Positions 1-7,722 of a stretch of DNA of 25,849 nucleotides are shown piece after piece. The position numbers and the translations under genes are program-made. Location: the NCBI GenBank assembly GCA_900551525.1, contig URWD01000018.1, positions 1 to 25,849 of the forward strand, in the 5' to 3' direction. Source of the stretch: an uncultured Mycoplasmatota bacterium. Lineage in GTDB: Bacteria; Bacillota_I; Bacilli_A; RF39; UBA660. Under the pieces are notes generated by a model that was given only the letters and a program-made list of their open reading frames with translations, did no database searches and was not told where the DNA came from. How positions within the stretch are numbered: the stretch's first letter is position 1; each line of letters opens with the position of its first letter.

Positions 1-1183
1 CTACTGCATCATATTCTTTAAATAGTTCTTTAAATTTATCTACAATAAGTCTTCTTACTCTAGCAGCATTTAAGAAATATCTTTCTTGATTTTCTTTTTG
101 AAGTACATAAGAACCTATTACAAATCTTCTTTTAATAAGTGGTGAAAACCCTTTCGTACGATGATCCTTCATCATATCCATAACATGATCTCCTTCACCA
201 CGAGGTCCAAAGATAATACCAGTTAAATTAGACATGTTACTTGTAGCTTCTGCACAAGAAATACAAACATAAACGCTTGCTACAGCTTCAAGTAAAGTTT
301 TATCAATTGATACTTCATGAACTTCAATCCCTAAATCTTTTAAATAATCTAAAGTTTTATAATAATTATCTAAATGTTCTTTTAATTCATTAGATGCATC
401 TGGGTAATTACTTAAATCAGTTATTTCTTTTATATAAAATATCTTTTTACCTTTTACATCACCATTTAAACTATCATAAAGATGAATATTGCTTGAATCC
501 CAACTAGTTTGGTCATTTTTATCAATACCCTTCATGCTATCCACTACAATTGCTGCATCTTCAACACTTCTAGTTAAAACACCACAAGTATCTAAACTTG
601 AAGCAAAAGGAAATAATCCATATCTAGAAATCATTCCATAAGTAGGTTTATACCCAACAATACCACAAAATGCAGCAGGCTTACGAATTGAATCTCCGGT
701 ATCACTACCTAAAGCATAAGGATAAACTCCAGCAGCAACTGCAGCAGCACTACCACTTGAAGAACCAGCACACATTCTTTTAGTATCCCATGGATTACGA
801 ATAACTCCAGTATGAGCTGTTGTACCAGTACCACCCATTCCAAATTCATCTAAAGCTGTTTTATTAACCCCAACAGCACCATGCTTTTTTAAATTAGCAA
901 CTGCAGTAGCATCAAAAAATGGTACATAATCTTTTAAAGTATTAGATGAACCAGTTGATAATATATCTTTAGTTGAATAATTATCTTTAATACCATAAGG
1001 AATACCAGAAAGCAAATCTTCAGTAACAGCATCTTCCTTAACATCATCCATGATAGTTACAAAAGCATTACACTTTTCATTCAATTCATGTGATTTTTTC
1101 AAAGATTCATCAATTAAATCTCTACTAGTAATTTCACCATTTTTAAGCATTTCATGTAATTTTACAATACCAAATTCTGTCAT
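1..1183 (-). CDS. gatA: Glu-tRNA(Gln)/Asp-tRNA(Asn) amidotransferase subunit A, 3'-truncated by window edge
   Basis: GatA is the amidase subunit of GatCAB; it releases ammonia from Gln or Asn to convert misacylated Glu-tRNA(Gln) or Asp-tRNA(Asn). I translated the minus strand from the ATG at 1183; the frame stays open to base 1 (about 394 of some 480 residues). Visible amidase-signature features are the catalytic Lys in GIPYGIKDN, the Ser-rich loop AGSSSGSAAA (cis-Ser) and the nucleophile segment GSDTGDSIRKPAAFCG. The usual TGGS reads TGDS here, a variant I recall from Mollicutes-type GatA. The start overlaps the gatC stop by one base (TAATG) and a GGTGGTGGG stretch lies just upstream, so translation is coupled to gatC. 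gatB is not in the window and would be expected further left. It is the third gene of the T-box-controlled aspS-gatC-gatA operon. Confidence 0.95.
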   Translation of the reverse strand, partial: MTEFGIVKLHEMLKNGEITSRDLIDESLKKSHELNEKCNAFVTIMDDVKEDAVTEDLLSGIPYGIKDNYSTKDILSTGSSNTLKDYVPFFDATAVANLKKHGAVGVNKTALDEFGMGGTGTTAHTGVIRNPWDTKRMCAGSSSGSAAAVAAGVYPYALGSDTGDSIRKPAAFCGIVGYKPTYGMISRYGLFPFASSLDTCGVLTRSVEDAAIVVDSMKGIDKNDQTSWDSSNIHLYDSLNGDVKGKKIFYIKEITDLSNYPDASNELKEHLDNYYKTLDYLKDLGIEVHEVSIDKTLLEAVASVYVCISCAEATSNMSNLTGIIFGPRGEGDHVMDMMKDHRTKGFSPLIKRRFVIGSYVLQKENQERYFLNAARVRRLIVDKFKELFKEYDAV

Positions 1184-1479
1184 TATCCCACCACCTTTGG
1201 AACTTCAATTTCACGTCCATCATATCTATCACAATTCTTAAGTAAATCTTCGATAGGTACACTTTCTTCTTTTACATCTTCTCTTAATGTATAAATAAAA
1301 TCATCTAATGCATGAGTCATAGGTTCTATCTTTTCTATATCAGGAAAATCAGCTATAACATCCATTTGTTTTTCAATAATATCAAACTCTTTTAAAACTA
1401 ATTCATTTTCTTCATCAGTTAAACCAATAAGTAACTTATCAGCATAATCATCTACCATTTCTTTTGTAAATTTACTCAT
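1183..1479 (-). CDS. gatC: Glu-tRNA(Gln)/Asp-tRNA(Asn) amidotransferase subunit C
   Basis: This 98-residue protein has the usual size and features of GatC, the small subunit that wraps around GatA and helps assemble GatCAB. The N-terminal helical part (MVDDYADKLLIGLTDEE) and the conserved segment IEKIEPMTHALDD near residues 48-60 match the family, which typically has a 'v.pm.hp.d' core there. The ATG at 1479 overlaps the TGA of the upstream aspS by four bases, and its own TAA overlaps the gatA start by one base, so the three genes form a tight operon. Identity rests on the core motif plus the gatA neighbour; the sequence is divergent elsewhere. Confidence 0.9.
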   Translation of the reverse strand: MSKFTKEMVDDYADKLLIGLTDEENELVLKEFDIIEKQMDVIADFPDIEKIEPMTHALDDFIYTLREDVKEESVPIEDLLKNCDRYDGREIEVPKVVG

Positions 1480-3233
1480 TTTTCATCATCCTCCTCTATT
1501 TTTATCCCTAATTCTTTTAATTGTTTTAAGGAAACATCACTTGGTGCCTCGCTCATTAAATCTTGAGCACTTTGAGTTTTAGGAAATGCAATAACATCTT
1601 TAATATCATCAGTATCAGAAAGTACCATTACAAGTCTTTCAACACCTGGAGCAATTCCAGCATGTGGTGGAACTCCATATTTAAAAGCTTCTAGCATAAA
1701 ACCAAATCTTTTTTCAGCTTCTTCATCACTTATTCCTAAAGCTTTAAACACCTTAGCTAAATCATCTTTTTTATGATTTCTAACTCCCCCACTGGCAAGT
1801 TCATAACCATTGACAACCAAATCATAACTTCTTGAAATACATTTTTCAGGTTCATTAATCGTATTTATATCTTTTATCATTGTAAATGGATTATGTTCAG
1901 CTTTCCATCTTTTTTCAGTTTCGCTATATTCAAAAAATGGAAAATCTGTAATCCAAACAAAATTTAATTTATCTTTTGGTATTATATCTAAAGTTTTAGC
2001 AATTTTTATTCTAAGAGCACCTAAAGCAGCATAAACAACTTTTGGTTTATCGGCAACAATTAATATTAAATCATTATTTTTAACATCATAAGTATTTTTA
2101 ATTTCTTCTAGCTTTTCATCTTCTAAGTTCTTAGCAATAACACCATTAAATTGATCGTTATCATATTTAAACCAAGCCATTCCTTTAGCACCATATATTC
2201 TAGTAAAATCAATTAAATGATCAATATCAGTTCTTGAATACTTATCACCATTATTTCTAACTATTAAACATTTAGCAATTCCACCATTTTCAATATTTTG
2301 TCTAAAGACATTCATTCTTGTATTCTTTAAAATCTCAGTTAAATCTAAAAGTTTCATATCAAATCTTGTATCAGGTTTATCAGAACCATAATTTTCCATA
2401 GCATCTTTATATGTCATTCTTGGAAAGTCATCAAGTTCAATATTTTTAGTATCTTTAACTATTTTTTTAATCATACCTTCACAAACATTCCAAACATCTT
2501 CTTCCTGGGCAAAAGACATTTCTAAATCTATTTGTGTAAATTCCGGTTGGCGATCAGCCCTCAAATCTTCATCTCTAAAACATTTAGCAACTTGATAATA
2601 TTTTTCAAAACCACTAACCATTAATAATTGTTTAAATATTTGTGGTGACTGAGGAAGTGCATAAAAAGAACCTTTATTAATCCTTGATGGAACAAGATAA
2701 TCTCTAGCTCCTTCTGGTGTACTTTTACAAAGTATTGGTGTTTCAATTTCTAAAAAGTCTAAATTATTTAAATACTCTCTAGCACTTTTTATTATTTTAT
2801 GTCTTAAAATAATATTATTCTTAAGATTTTCTCTTCTTAAATCAAGATAACGATATTTAAGACCAACACTTTCATTTACATCTTCATCATCATATACATT
2901 AAATGGTAAAGCATCACTAGTACTTAAAATTTCTAAATCACTTGCCATTAATTCAATTTTTCCTGTAGCAATCTTAGGATTTATCATTTCTTCATCTCTT
3001 AAAATAATCTTACCTGTAACTTTAATACAATATTCATTTTTTAAAGATTCAGCAATTTCAAATTCTTGCTTTAAAAATCCTCTATTAAATACTACTTGTA
3101 TAATACCAGAACGATCTCTTAAATCAACGAATATGACACCACCCATATCTCTTCTTTTATTAACCCAACCAAATAAAGATACTTCCTTATCTAAATCTTT
3201 TTCAGTAAAATCATTATTGTTAAATTTTTTCAT
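1476..3233 (-). CDS. aspS: Aspartyl-tRNA synthetase, transamidation-operon copy (candidate non-discriminating)
   Basis: This 585-residue bacterial-type class IIb AspRS charges tRNA(Asp), and possibly tRNA(Asn), with Asp. The N-terminal OB-fold anticodon domain spans about residues 15-110 (LFGWVNKRRDMGGVIF). The flipping loop is at 171-190 (STPEGARDYLVPSR), motif 2 at about 219-242 (FRDEDLRADRQPEFTQID), the GAD insertion domain at about 290-420, and motif 3 at about 520-538 (GVPPHAGIAPGVERL). At the OB-fold position that is Leu in discriminating E. coli AspRS and His in non-discriminating Pseudomonas AspRS, this protein has Met30, so sequence alone does not settle specificity. Its operon with gatC-gatA and its Asn/Glu-type T-box suggest it makes Asp-tRNA(Asn) for GatCAB. 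A second AspRS lies at 7723-9462. The ATG at 3233 has an AAGGG-type ribosome site. Confidence 0.95.
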   Translation of the reverse strand: MKKFNNNDFTEKDLDKEVSLFGWVNKRRDMGGVIFVDLRDRSGIIQVVFNRGFLKQEFEIAESLKNEYCIKVTGKIILRDEEMINPKIATGKIELMASDLEILSTSDALPFNVYDDEDVNESVGLKYRYLDLRRENLKNNIILRHKIIKSAREYLNNLDFLEIETPILCKSTPEGARDYLVPSRINKGSFYALPQSPQIFKQLLMVSGFEKYYQVAKCFRDEDLRADRQPEFTQIDLEMSFAQEEDVWNVCEGMIKKIVKDTKNIELDDFPRMTYKDAMENYGSDKPDTRFDMKLLDLTEILKNTRMNVFRQNIENGGIAKCLIVRNNGDKYSRTDIDHLIDFTRIYGAKGMAWFKYDNDQFNGVIAKNLEDEKLEEIKNTYDVKNNDLILIVADKPKVVYAALGALRIKIAKTLDIIPKDKLNFVWITDFPFFEYSETEKRWKAEHNPFTMIKDINTINEPEKCISRSYDLVVNGYELASGGVRNHKKDDLAKVFKALGISDEEAEKRFGFMLEAFKYGVPPHAGIAPGVERLVMVLSDTDDIKDVIAFPKTQSAQDLMSEAPSDVSLKQLKELGIKIEEDDEK

Positions 3234-3254
3234 ATTTCTTCACCCTTCTTTAAT

Positions 3255-3317
3255 AAAAAAAGAGTCTAACTTTGTAAGGGCGAGAATCCCGCGGTGCCAC
3301 CTTACTTTTCTAGACTC
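3255..3317 (-). terminator. T-box terminator hairpin before aspS (copy at 1476-3233)
   Basis: GAGTCTA (3311-3317) pairs with TAGACTC (3262-3268), and an inner GTAAGG/CCTTAC pairs as well. The stem is followed by seven T residues (3255-3261) on the minus strand. The 5' half contains the sequence that can form the antiterminator with the T-box core. Confidence 0.9.
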
Positions 3318-3458
3318 AATTTATTTTTATCACATTTACTGCGTTTTATGTTATTTGAAAAATTGTTCTTCATCTAAATATTCACAAGGCATTTACACCA
3401 GCTAGCCCTCTCTTCTGTTTCAAAATAGATTACTCATTTTTCCATAAAAATTCGATAT
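3255..3458 (-). ncRNA. T-box riboswitch leader of aspS-gatC-gatA, overlapping GAA/AAC specifier
   Basis: The minus-strand leader contains the T-box core GGTGGCACCGCGG at 3289-3301, which pairs with the NCCA end of uncharged tRNA. A long terminator hairpin ends at 3255. Stem I is visible: AGTA (3431-3434) opens the specifier loop, closed by ATCTA/TAGAT on one side and GAAAAAT/ATTTTTC on the other. The distal part holds the GCTGGTG element. The 3' side of the specifier loop reads GAAGAACA. GAA lies at 3366-3368 at the canonical place (three bases after the conserved GAA) and AAC at 3365-3367 one base later. A GAAC overlap that reads both tRNA(Glu) and tRNA(Asn) has been described for the transamidation operon of Clostridium acetobutylicum. 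Reading the same logic here is inference. Confidence 0.92.
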
Positions 3459-3464
3459 GTACTA

Positions 3465-3493
3465 ATTTTACTCTAAAATCATATCTTTGTCAA
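3465..3493 (-). promoter_or_regulatory. SigA-type promoter of the aspS-gatC-gatA T-box operon
   Basis: Minus-strand TTGACA (3488-3493), 17-base spacer, TAAAAT (3465-3470). It lies immediately downstream of the kinase gene stop, so the T-box operon has its own start point although the gene upstream runs in the same direction. Confidence 0.85.
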
Positions 3494-3495
3494 CA

Positions 3496-4032
3496 CTAAA
3501 TTTGGGCAAGTATTTCTTTTAACCTATCATGAAATTCTATTATTGTACCATTATTAAATATATAATAATCAGCATATGCAATAGGTCCAGCTTTAGCAAT
3601 ATTTTCTATTTCAGAAATATCCCTTTTAATTGCATCTTCTTTATTAAATGGCCTTTCTATTCTTTCACTAAGTCTTTGATAACGAAGTTTTTTATCTGCT
3701 ACAATAGCTATAGTTGTCATATCAAACTCATTTTGTAAAATCTTAAGTTCATCCCAAGAATAAAGTCCATCTAAAACAACATTATTTTCTTTAGCAAGTT
3801 CCTTTATTCTAGGTAGAAGCACCATAGCATAAGCTCCCATACCAAGCTCACTTCTTAACTTTTCCCTCATCATCTTTTCATTATCCGGAGTAACTTCAAA
3901 ACCTTCTTCTTTAAGTTTTTCCATTGTAACTCCCCCAAAATAAACTTTTTTATATCCTATTTCTTCTAAATAGCCACTAGCAATAGATTTACCACTACCG
4001 CACATGCCAACAATTGCAATTATTTTTCCCAT
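3496..4032 (-). CDS. P-loop kinase of the dephospho-CoA kinase/UPF0200-like type, substrate unknown
   Basis: This 178-residue protein has a Walker A motif at its N-terminus (VGMCGSGKS). A segment YFGGVTMEKLKEEGFEVTPDNE follows, then RSELGMGAYA, a Walker B-like strand VVLDGLYSWDELKIL and a lid-like RLSERIERPF. The order (P-loop, 'g.v.ee...g...t.en', 'lre..G..a', 'viDGi.s..E') matches the archaeal UPF0200/dephospho-CoA kinase-like group of nucleotide kinases. A true substrate cannot be read from sequence. A GTG at 4038 is in frame, but AGAGG sits 5 bases before the ATG at 4032, which I prefer. It follows asnS by 8 bases and is last in that transcription unit; the aspS promoter starts right after it. 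Confidence 0.75.
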   Translation of the reverse strand: MGKIIAIVGMCGSGKSIASGYLEEIGYKKVYFGGVTMEKLKEEGFEVTPDNEKMMREKLRSELGMGAYAMVLLPRIKELAKENNVVLDGLYSWDELKILQNEFDMTTIAIVADKKLRYQRLSERIERPFNKEDAIKRDISEIENIAKAGPIAYADYYIFNNGTIIEFHDRLKEILAQI

Positions 4033-4040
4033 AAGCACCT

Positions 4041-5417
4041 CTAAAATTCACATGAACCTGGAGTTCTTGGATAAGGAATAACATCACGAATATTTTCAAT
4101 ACCAGTTAAGTACATAATAAGTCTTTCAAATCCCATCCCAAACCCTGAGTGAATGCATCCGCCATAACGTCTTAAATTTAAATACCAATCTATAGTATCT
4201 TTATCAGCTCCAAGTTCTTCCATACGAGCAAGTAAAACATCAAGTTTTTCTTCTCTTTGAGAACCACCCATTAATTCACCAGCCCCAGGAACTTCCAAAT
4301 CAACTGCAGCTACTGTTTTACCATCTTCATTAAGTTTCATGTAATATGCTTTAATATCTTTTGGCCAGTTCTTAACAAATACAGGTCCATTAAAATGCTT
4401 AGTTAACCATTTTTCATGTTCTTTAGCTATATCATCATCATAATCCGGAGTAAATTCCCATTCTTCACCACTATTTTTAAGTAAATTAATTACATCTTTA
4501 TGGTCAATTCTAACAAAACTACTATTAACTACTTTTTCTAATTTTTCTTTTAATCCTTTTTCAACAAATTTATCAAAAAATTCAATTTCATCTGGACAAT
4601 TTTCTAAAACATACTTAACAATATATTTTAAGAAATCTTCTTCAACATCCATCAAATCTTCTAAATCTGCAAAAGCAATTTCTGGTTCAATCATCCAAAA
4701 CTCATTCGCATGTGTTTTAGTATTTGAGTTTTCTGTTCTAAATGTTGGTCCAAAAGTATAAATTTTACTAAATGCTAAAGCAAAAGTTTCCCCATGAAGT
4801 TGTCCAGACCCAGTAATAAAAGTCTTTTTATTAAATAAATCTTTACTAAAATCAACTTTTCCATCTCTTTTAGGTAAATTATCAAAATCAAAAGTAGTTA
4901 CCTTAAACATTTGGTCAGAACCTTCACAATCCGCAGTTGTTAAAAGTGGTGTATGAACATAAATATAGTTTCTATCTTGAAAATATTTATGAATAGCATA
5001 TGCAGCAACACTTCTAACTCTAAATACTGCTTGGAATGTATTAGCTCTTGGTCTAAGATATGCAATACTTCTTAAAAATTCCATGCTATGTTTTTTAGGT
5101 TGTAAAGGATAGTCTTCTGGACAGTCACCTAAAAGTTCAATAGTTTTTGCTTTTAGTTCGTATGCTTGACCACTACCCTCAGATTTTACATAATCGCCAA
5201 CTACTTTAATACTTGAGCCATTATGAAGTTTCACAATTTTTTCAAAGTCATTTAAACCTTTAGTATAAACAACTTGTAAATGTTTAAAACTAGTACCATC
5301 AGAAAAATCAATAAAACCAAATTCTTTTTGAGGTCTATGATTTCTAATCCAACCACTAATTTCAATTTCTTTATTAATATACCTACTTTCTTCTTTTTGT
5401 AATTCTTTTAATGTCAT
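4041..5417 (-). CDS. asnS: Asparaginyl-tRNA synthetase
   Basis: AsnRS attaches Asn directly to tRNA(Asn) in the cytoplasm. The 458 residues match the usual length. Visible are the OB-fold anticodon domain (residues 16-100, ISGWIRNHRPQKEFGFIDFSDG), the class II motif 2 region (TFGPTFRTENSNTKTHANEFWMIEPE at about 218-243), GAGELMGGSQRE near 385, and motif 3 (HSGFGMGFERLIMYLTG at about 425-442). The ATG at 5417 overlaps the previous gene's TGA by four bases and is preceded by AGGAAGG. Its presence means the cell has a direct route to Asn-tRNA(Asn) beside the possible indirect route through the aspS-gatCAB operon that follows. Confidence 0.97.
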   Translation of the reverse strand: MTLKELQKEESRYINKEIEISGWIRNHRPQKEFGFIDFSDGTSFKHLQVVYTKGLNDFEKIVKLHNGSSIKVVGDYVKSEGSGQAYELKAKTIELLGDCPEDYPLQPKKHSMEFLRSIAYLRPRANTFQAVFRVRSVAAYAIHKYFQDRNYIYVHTPLLTTADCEGSDQMFKVTTFDFDNLPKRDGKVDFSKDLFNKKTFITGSGQLHGETFALAFSKIYTFGPTFRTENSNTKTHANEFWMIEPEIAFADLEDLMDVEEDFLKYIVKYVLENCPDEIEFFDKFVEKGLKEKLEKVVNSSFVRIDHKDVINLLKNSGEEWEFTPDYDDDIAKEHEKWLTKHFNGPVFVKNWPKDIKAYYMKLNEDGKTVAAVDLEVPGAGELMGGSQREEKLDVLLARMEELGADKDTIDWYLNLRRYGGCIHSGFGMGFERLIMYLTGIENIRDVIPYPRTPGSCEF

Positions 5418-6178
5418 CTTAATTTTCCTTCCTTTTCTGGAGTTTCTCCATTTAAATAATCATCTATATATTTTCTTTCTTCCTCAGCATATATTTTATC
5501 AGTAAAATCTTCATGAGTCTTACAAACAACATCTTCTAATGCCAAAATAAACTTATTTCTTAAAATATAATATTTTTCCTTATAAGTAATTTCAAAATTT
5601 CTTGCAGTAACTCGTACATAATTTGCAAACTTTTCAAAATCTCCATCAGTTAAAGCCTTTAAAAAATACTTATAAACACGATTACTTCCCATTGAATTTA
5701 TAAATAATGCATCAATAACTTCATTTCCATATTTTTTTATTAAATTCATAAAATTTAAATATTCCATACTTTCTTTTGGAAATAAATTTATTATTTCAAA
5801 CCAATTTACTAATAAATTTTCTAGACAGCTACCAGTTATCCCCTCTTCAAAATTTCTCTTAAATCTATTTACATTTTCCGTAAAGAATAATTCTTTATAA
5901 GAGTTTACTTTATTAAGCAAACTTGTAAGGGAACCAGTACTACTATCAATAATTTTTTTATTAATTCCCAAAATATAATCTTTTAAAGTCCCTTTATCAA
6001 CTGCTAAAAATATTTTTGTACTATTTTGCTTCTTAGAATAAAGATAACTACAAGCTAAAAGAGCATCCTCATAGTATTCATCTACAAATTTTATTATCTC
6101 ATCTCTTGCTTCAATACTATAAGTTAAATTATTATTATAAAATATCCAATTTAATAATATACTTTTTTCATACTCCAT
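5414..6178 (-). CDS. Unknown helical cytoplasmic protein between a HisRS-like gene and asnS
   Basis: I do not recognise this 254-residue protein. It is rich in Lys, Glu, Asn, Phe and Tyr, has no signal peptide or membrane segment, and looks mostly alpha-helical (for example FVDEYYEDALLACSYLYSKK and ENLLVNWFEIINLF). No catalytic motif is obvious. It starts 9 bases after the HisRS-like gene with AAGGTG ahead of ATG 6178, and its stop overlaps the asnS start (ATGA). It is therefore translated within a synthetase operon and may serve tRNA charging, but nothing in the sequence shows this. Confidence 0.75.
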   Translation of the reverse strand: MEYEKSILLNWIFYNNNLTYSIEARDEIIKFVDEYYEDALLACSYLYSKKQNSTKIFLAVDKGTLKDYILGINKKIIDSSTGSLTSLLNKVNSYKELFFTENVNRFKRNFEEGITGSCLENLLVNWFEIINLFPKESMEYLNFMNLIKKYGNEVIDALFINSMGSNRVYKYFLKALTDGDFEKFANYVRVTARNFEITYKEKYYILRNKFILALEDVVCKTHEDFTDKIYAEEERKYIDDYLNGETPEKEGKLR

Positions 6179-6187
6179 ACATACACC

Positions 6188-6883
6188 TTAAATATTACCT
6201 AAAAGATAATCAGTTATTTCTGCTTCATCTATTTTTATTTCTTCTTCTAAATGATTATCTCTTATACTAACTATGCCTTTTTTTAAGTCTTCTTCATGAA
6301 GAATAACATTAAATTTACTATTATATTCGCCATTTATTAATGTATTTATATTATTAAGTCTTAAATCTTGAGCTATCTTCAAAGCATGATAAGATTCTTC
6401 TTCACTATTTCCTATAATATTTACATCAATTACCCTATTTAAAGCATCCTTATTTATATTATTCATAAGTACACTTAGCAATTTTTTAATATCTACTTTA
6501 AAACTATTAAGAGAACCAGTGCCTATTATTTCATCATCATAAATATAATTCCATTTTAGTTTATCACTATCAATATTACTTAAATATTCAATATCAAGAA
6601 TATCTAATAAATTACAAAGTTCATCGTTCTTATTTATAGATAGTTCTACGTCTTCAAGTCCAAGTCTTTTAAATAGATAATAACCTAAACTAATAAGTTC
6701 CGCTTTTTCTAATATACTATCACACTCATTAAACACATTTATGTTTTCTAGATTATTAGTGTAATATTTTTTACTTATGTTTTTCCCAATTACATAGTCA
6801 TATCCATAATTATCCATGACTTGATCAATTACTTCCATCATATAATTATATAATCTTGCTTCATCTTTACTTAAACTTATCAC
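6188..6883 (-). CDS. Shrunken histidyl-tRNA synthetase-like protein, catalytic motifs lost
   Basis: At 231 residues this is about half a HisRS. Residues 47-85 (FNECDSILEKAELISLGYYLF, then KRLGLEDVELSIN) follow the HisRS pattern 'F.q.g.e....l.DAEvI.L.......LGL.dv.l.In'. The C-terminal 80 residues (DVNIIGNSEEESYHALKIAQ, then a shortened loop, then NVILHEEDLKKGIVSIRD and EEEIKIDEAEITDYL) follow the HisRS anticodon-binding domain, including the 'GE.El..G.v.vrdl..geq..v....' stretch. The motif 2 arginine region and the 'GLDYYtGtvFe' His-binding loop are missing or reduced (LKWNYIYDDEIIGTGS). HisZ differs because it lacks the C-terminal domain. The start is GTG 6883, with AAAGGA 9 bases upstream. 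A role in sensing or aiding tRNA charging is only a guess. Confidence 0.7.
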   Translation of the reverse strand: MISLSKDEARLYNYMMEVIDQVMDNYGYDYVIGKNISKKYYTNNLENINVFNECDSILEKAELISLGYYLFKRLGLEDVELSINKNDELCNLLDILDIEYLSNIDSDKLKWNYIYDDEIIGTGSLNSFKVDIKKLLSVLMNNINKDALNRVIDVNIIGNSEEESYHALKIAQDLRLNNINTLINGEYNSKFNVILHEEDLKKGIVSIRDNHLEEEIKIDEAEITDYLLGNI

Positions 6884-6923
6884 TCATATCAGTCCTTTCA
6901 ATATTTCTTATTTTATCACATTT

Positions 6924-6948
6924 AAAAAGGAAATAGAATACTATTTCC
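6924..6948 (-). terminator. Intrinsic terminator downstream of the AspRS-240-aa gene pair
   Basis: A perfect 8-bp stem GGAAATAG/CTATTTCC (6929-6936 with 6941-6948) with a 4-base loop is followed by five T residues on the minus strand. It separates the 7723-9462/6988-7710 transcription unit from the HisRS-like/asnS unit. Confidence 0.85.
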
Positions 6949-6987
6949 ATAAATTTATTCAAATTTTAACTTCATTACCCAAAATAA

Positions 6988-7710
6988 CTACTTCTCTTCA
7001 TTCTCCTTTAGCCAAAGCATAAAATCATCTAATAAATCATAATCTGTATCCTTATATTTTTCATATATAAGTTTCAACATTTCTATAACTGTCAAATCTT
7101 TATCTTTATAAGTTACAACTCGAATTAGTCTAGACTTAACATATCTATTTCTAATTGTATGCATGTTCCAGCTTTCCATATTATTATTTGTGGTATCACT
7201 ATAAGAGCCATACATTTCCTTCATAAGTAAATACTCTATAGAATTAGTATCTTTATTTAATCTCATTTTCACTTCATCATAATCATTTTTGTCATAATCA
7301 TATCCATTAGTTAAATTAAGATCCAAATAAACATTCTCTAGCATATCATGATAATATTTAGTAAATAAAGCATTCTTTTTCGTTTCATCATTTTTATACT
7401 CTTTAGATAAAAATTCTTGAATCCAGGCATGAAGTTTACCACTATAATCATCACCATCATATTTTTTTCTAAGATTACATTCTCCGTACATTCTATTCAT
7501 CATCCACTTAAGCCAAACATCTTGTACTTTTAAAATGCCACTAGCACCAATTGAAAAGAAAATCTTTTCTGTTTCTTCAATCATCGAAGAATTTTCTCCG
7601 ATCTTAGGAAGTAAATTGTTTAAAGCTATTCTATCAATATTATTTTTATTTGTAAAATGAAAATATGCTTTATCTAAGTTTATCTTACTAATATCAACCC
7701 TTCTTAACAT
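6988..7710 (-). CDS. Unknown 240-aa protein, possibly ADP-ribosyltransferase-like N-terminus
   Basis: The function is not recognised. The N-terminus (AYFHFTNKNNIDRIALNNLL, then PKIGENSSMIEETEKIFFSIG) resembles the opening of ART/RNA 2'-phosphotransferase-fold families, where 'lyHfT...nl.sI...GL.P..g' precedes a substrate-binding strand. Only this segment suggests that, so it is a weak hint. The middle is acidic and Tyr/Asn rich (NGYDYDKNDYDEV), and the C-terminus is helical (LLDDFMLWLKENEEK). There is no signal peptide or membrane segment. It starts 12 bases after the aspS copy at 7723-9462, with an AAGG ribosome site before ATG 7710, and ends before a terminator, so it shares the Asp T-box control of that aspS. 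Confidence 0.6.
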   Translation of the reverse strand: MLRRVDISKINLDKAYFHFTNKNNIDRIALNNLLPKIGENSSMIEETEKIFFSIGASGILKVQDVWLKWMMNRMYGECNLRKKYDGDDYSGKLHAWIQEFLSKEYKNDETKKNALFTKYYHDMLENVYLDLNLTNGYDYDKNDYDEVKMRLNKDTNSIEYLLMKEMYGSYSDTTNNNMESWNMHTIRNRYVKSRLIRVVTYKDKDLTVIEMLKLIYEKYKDTDYDLLDDFMLWLKENEEK

Positions 7711-7722
7711 AATGATTGCCTT

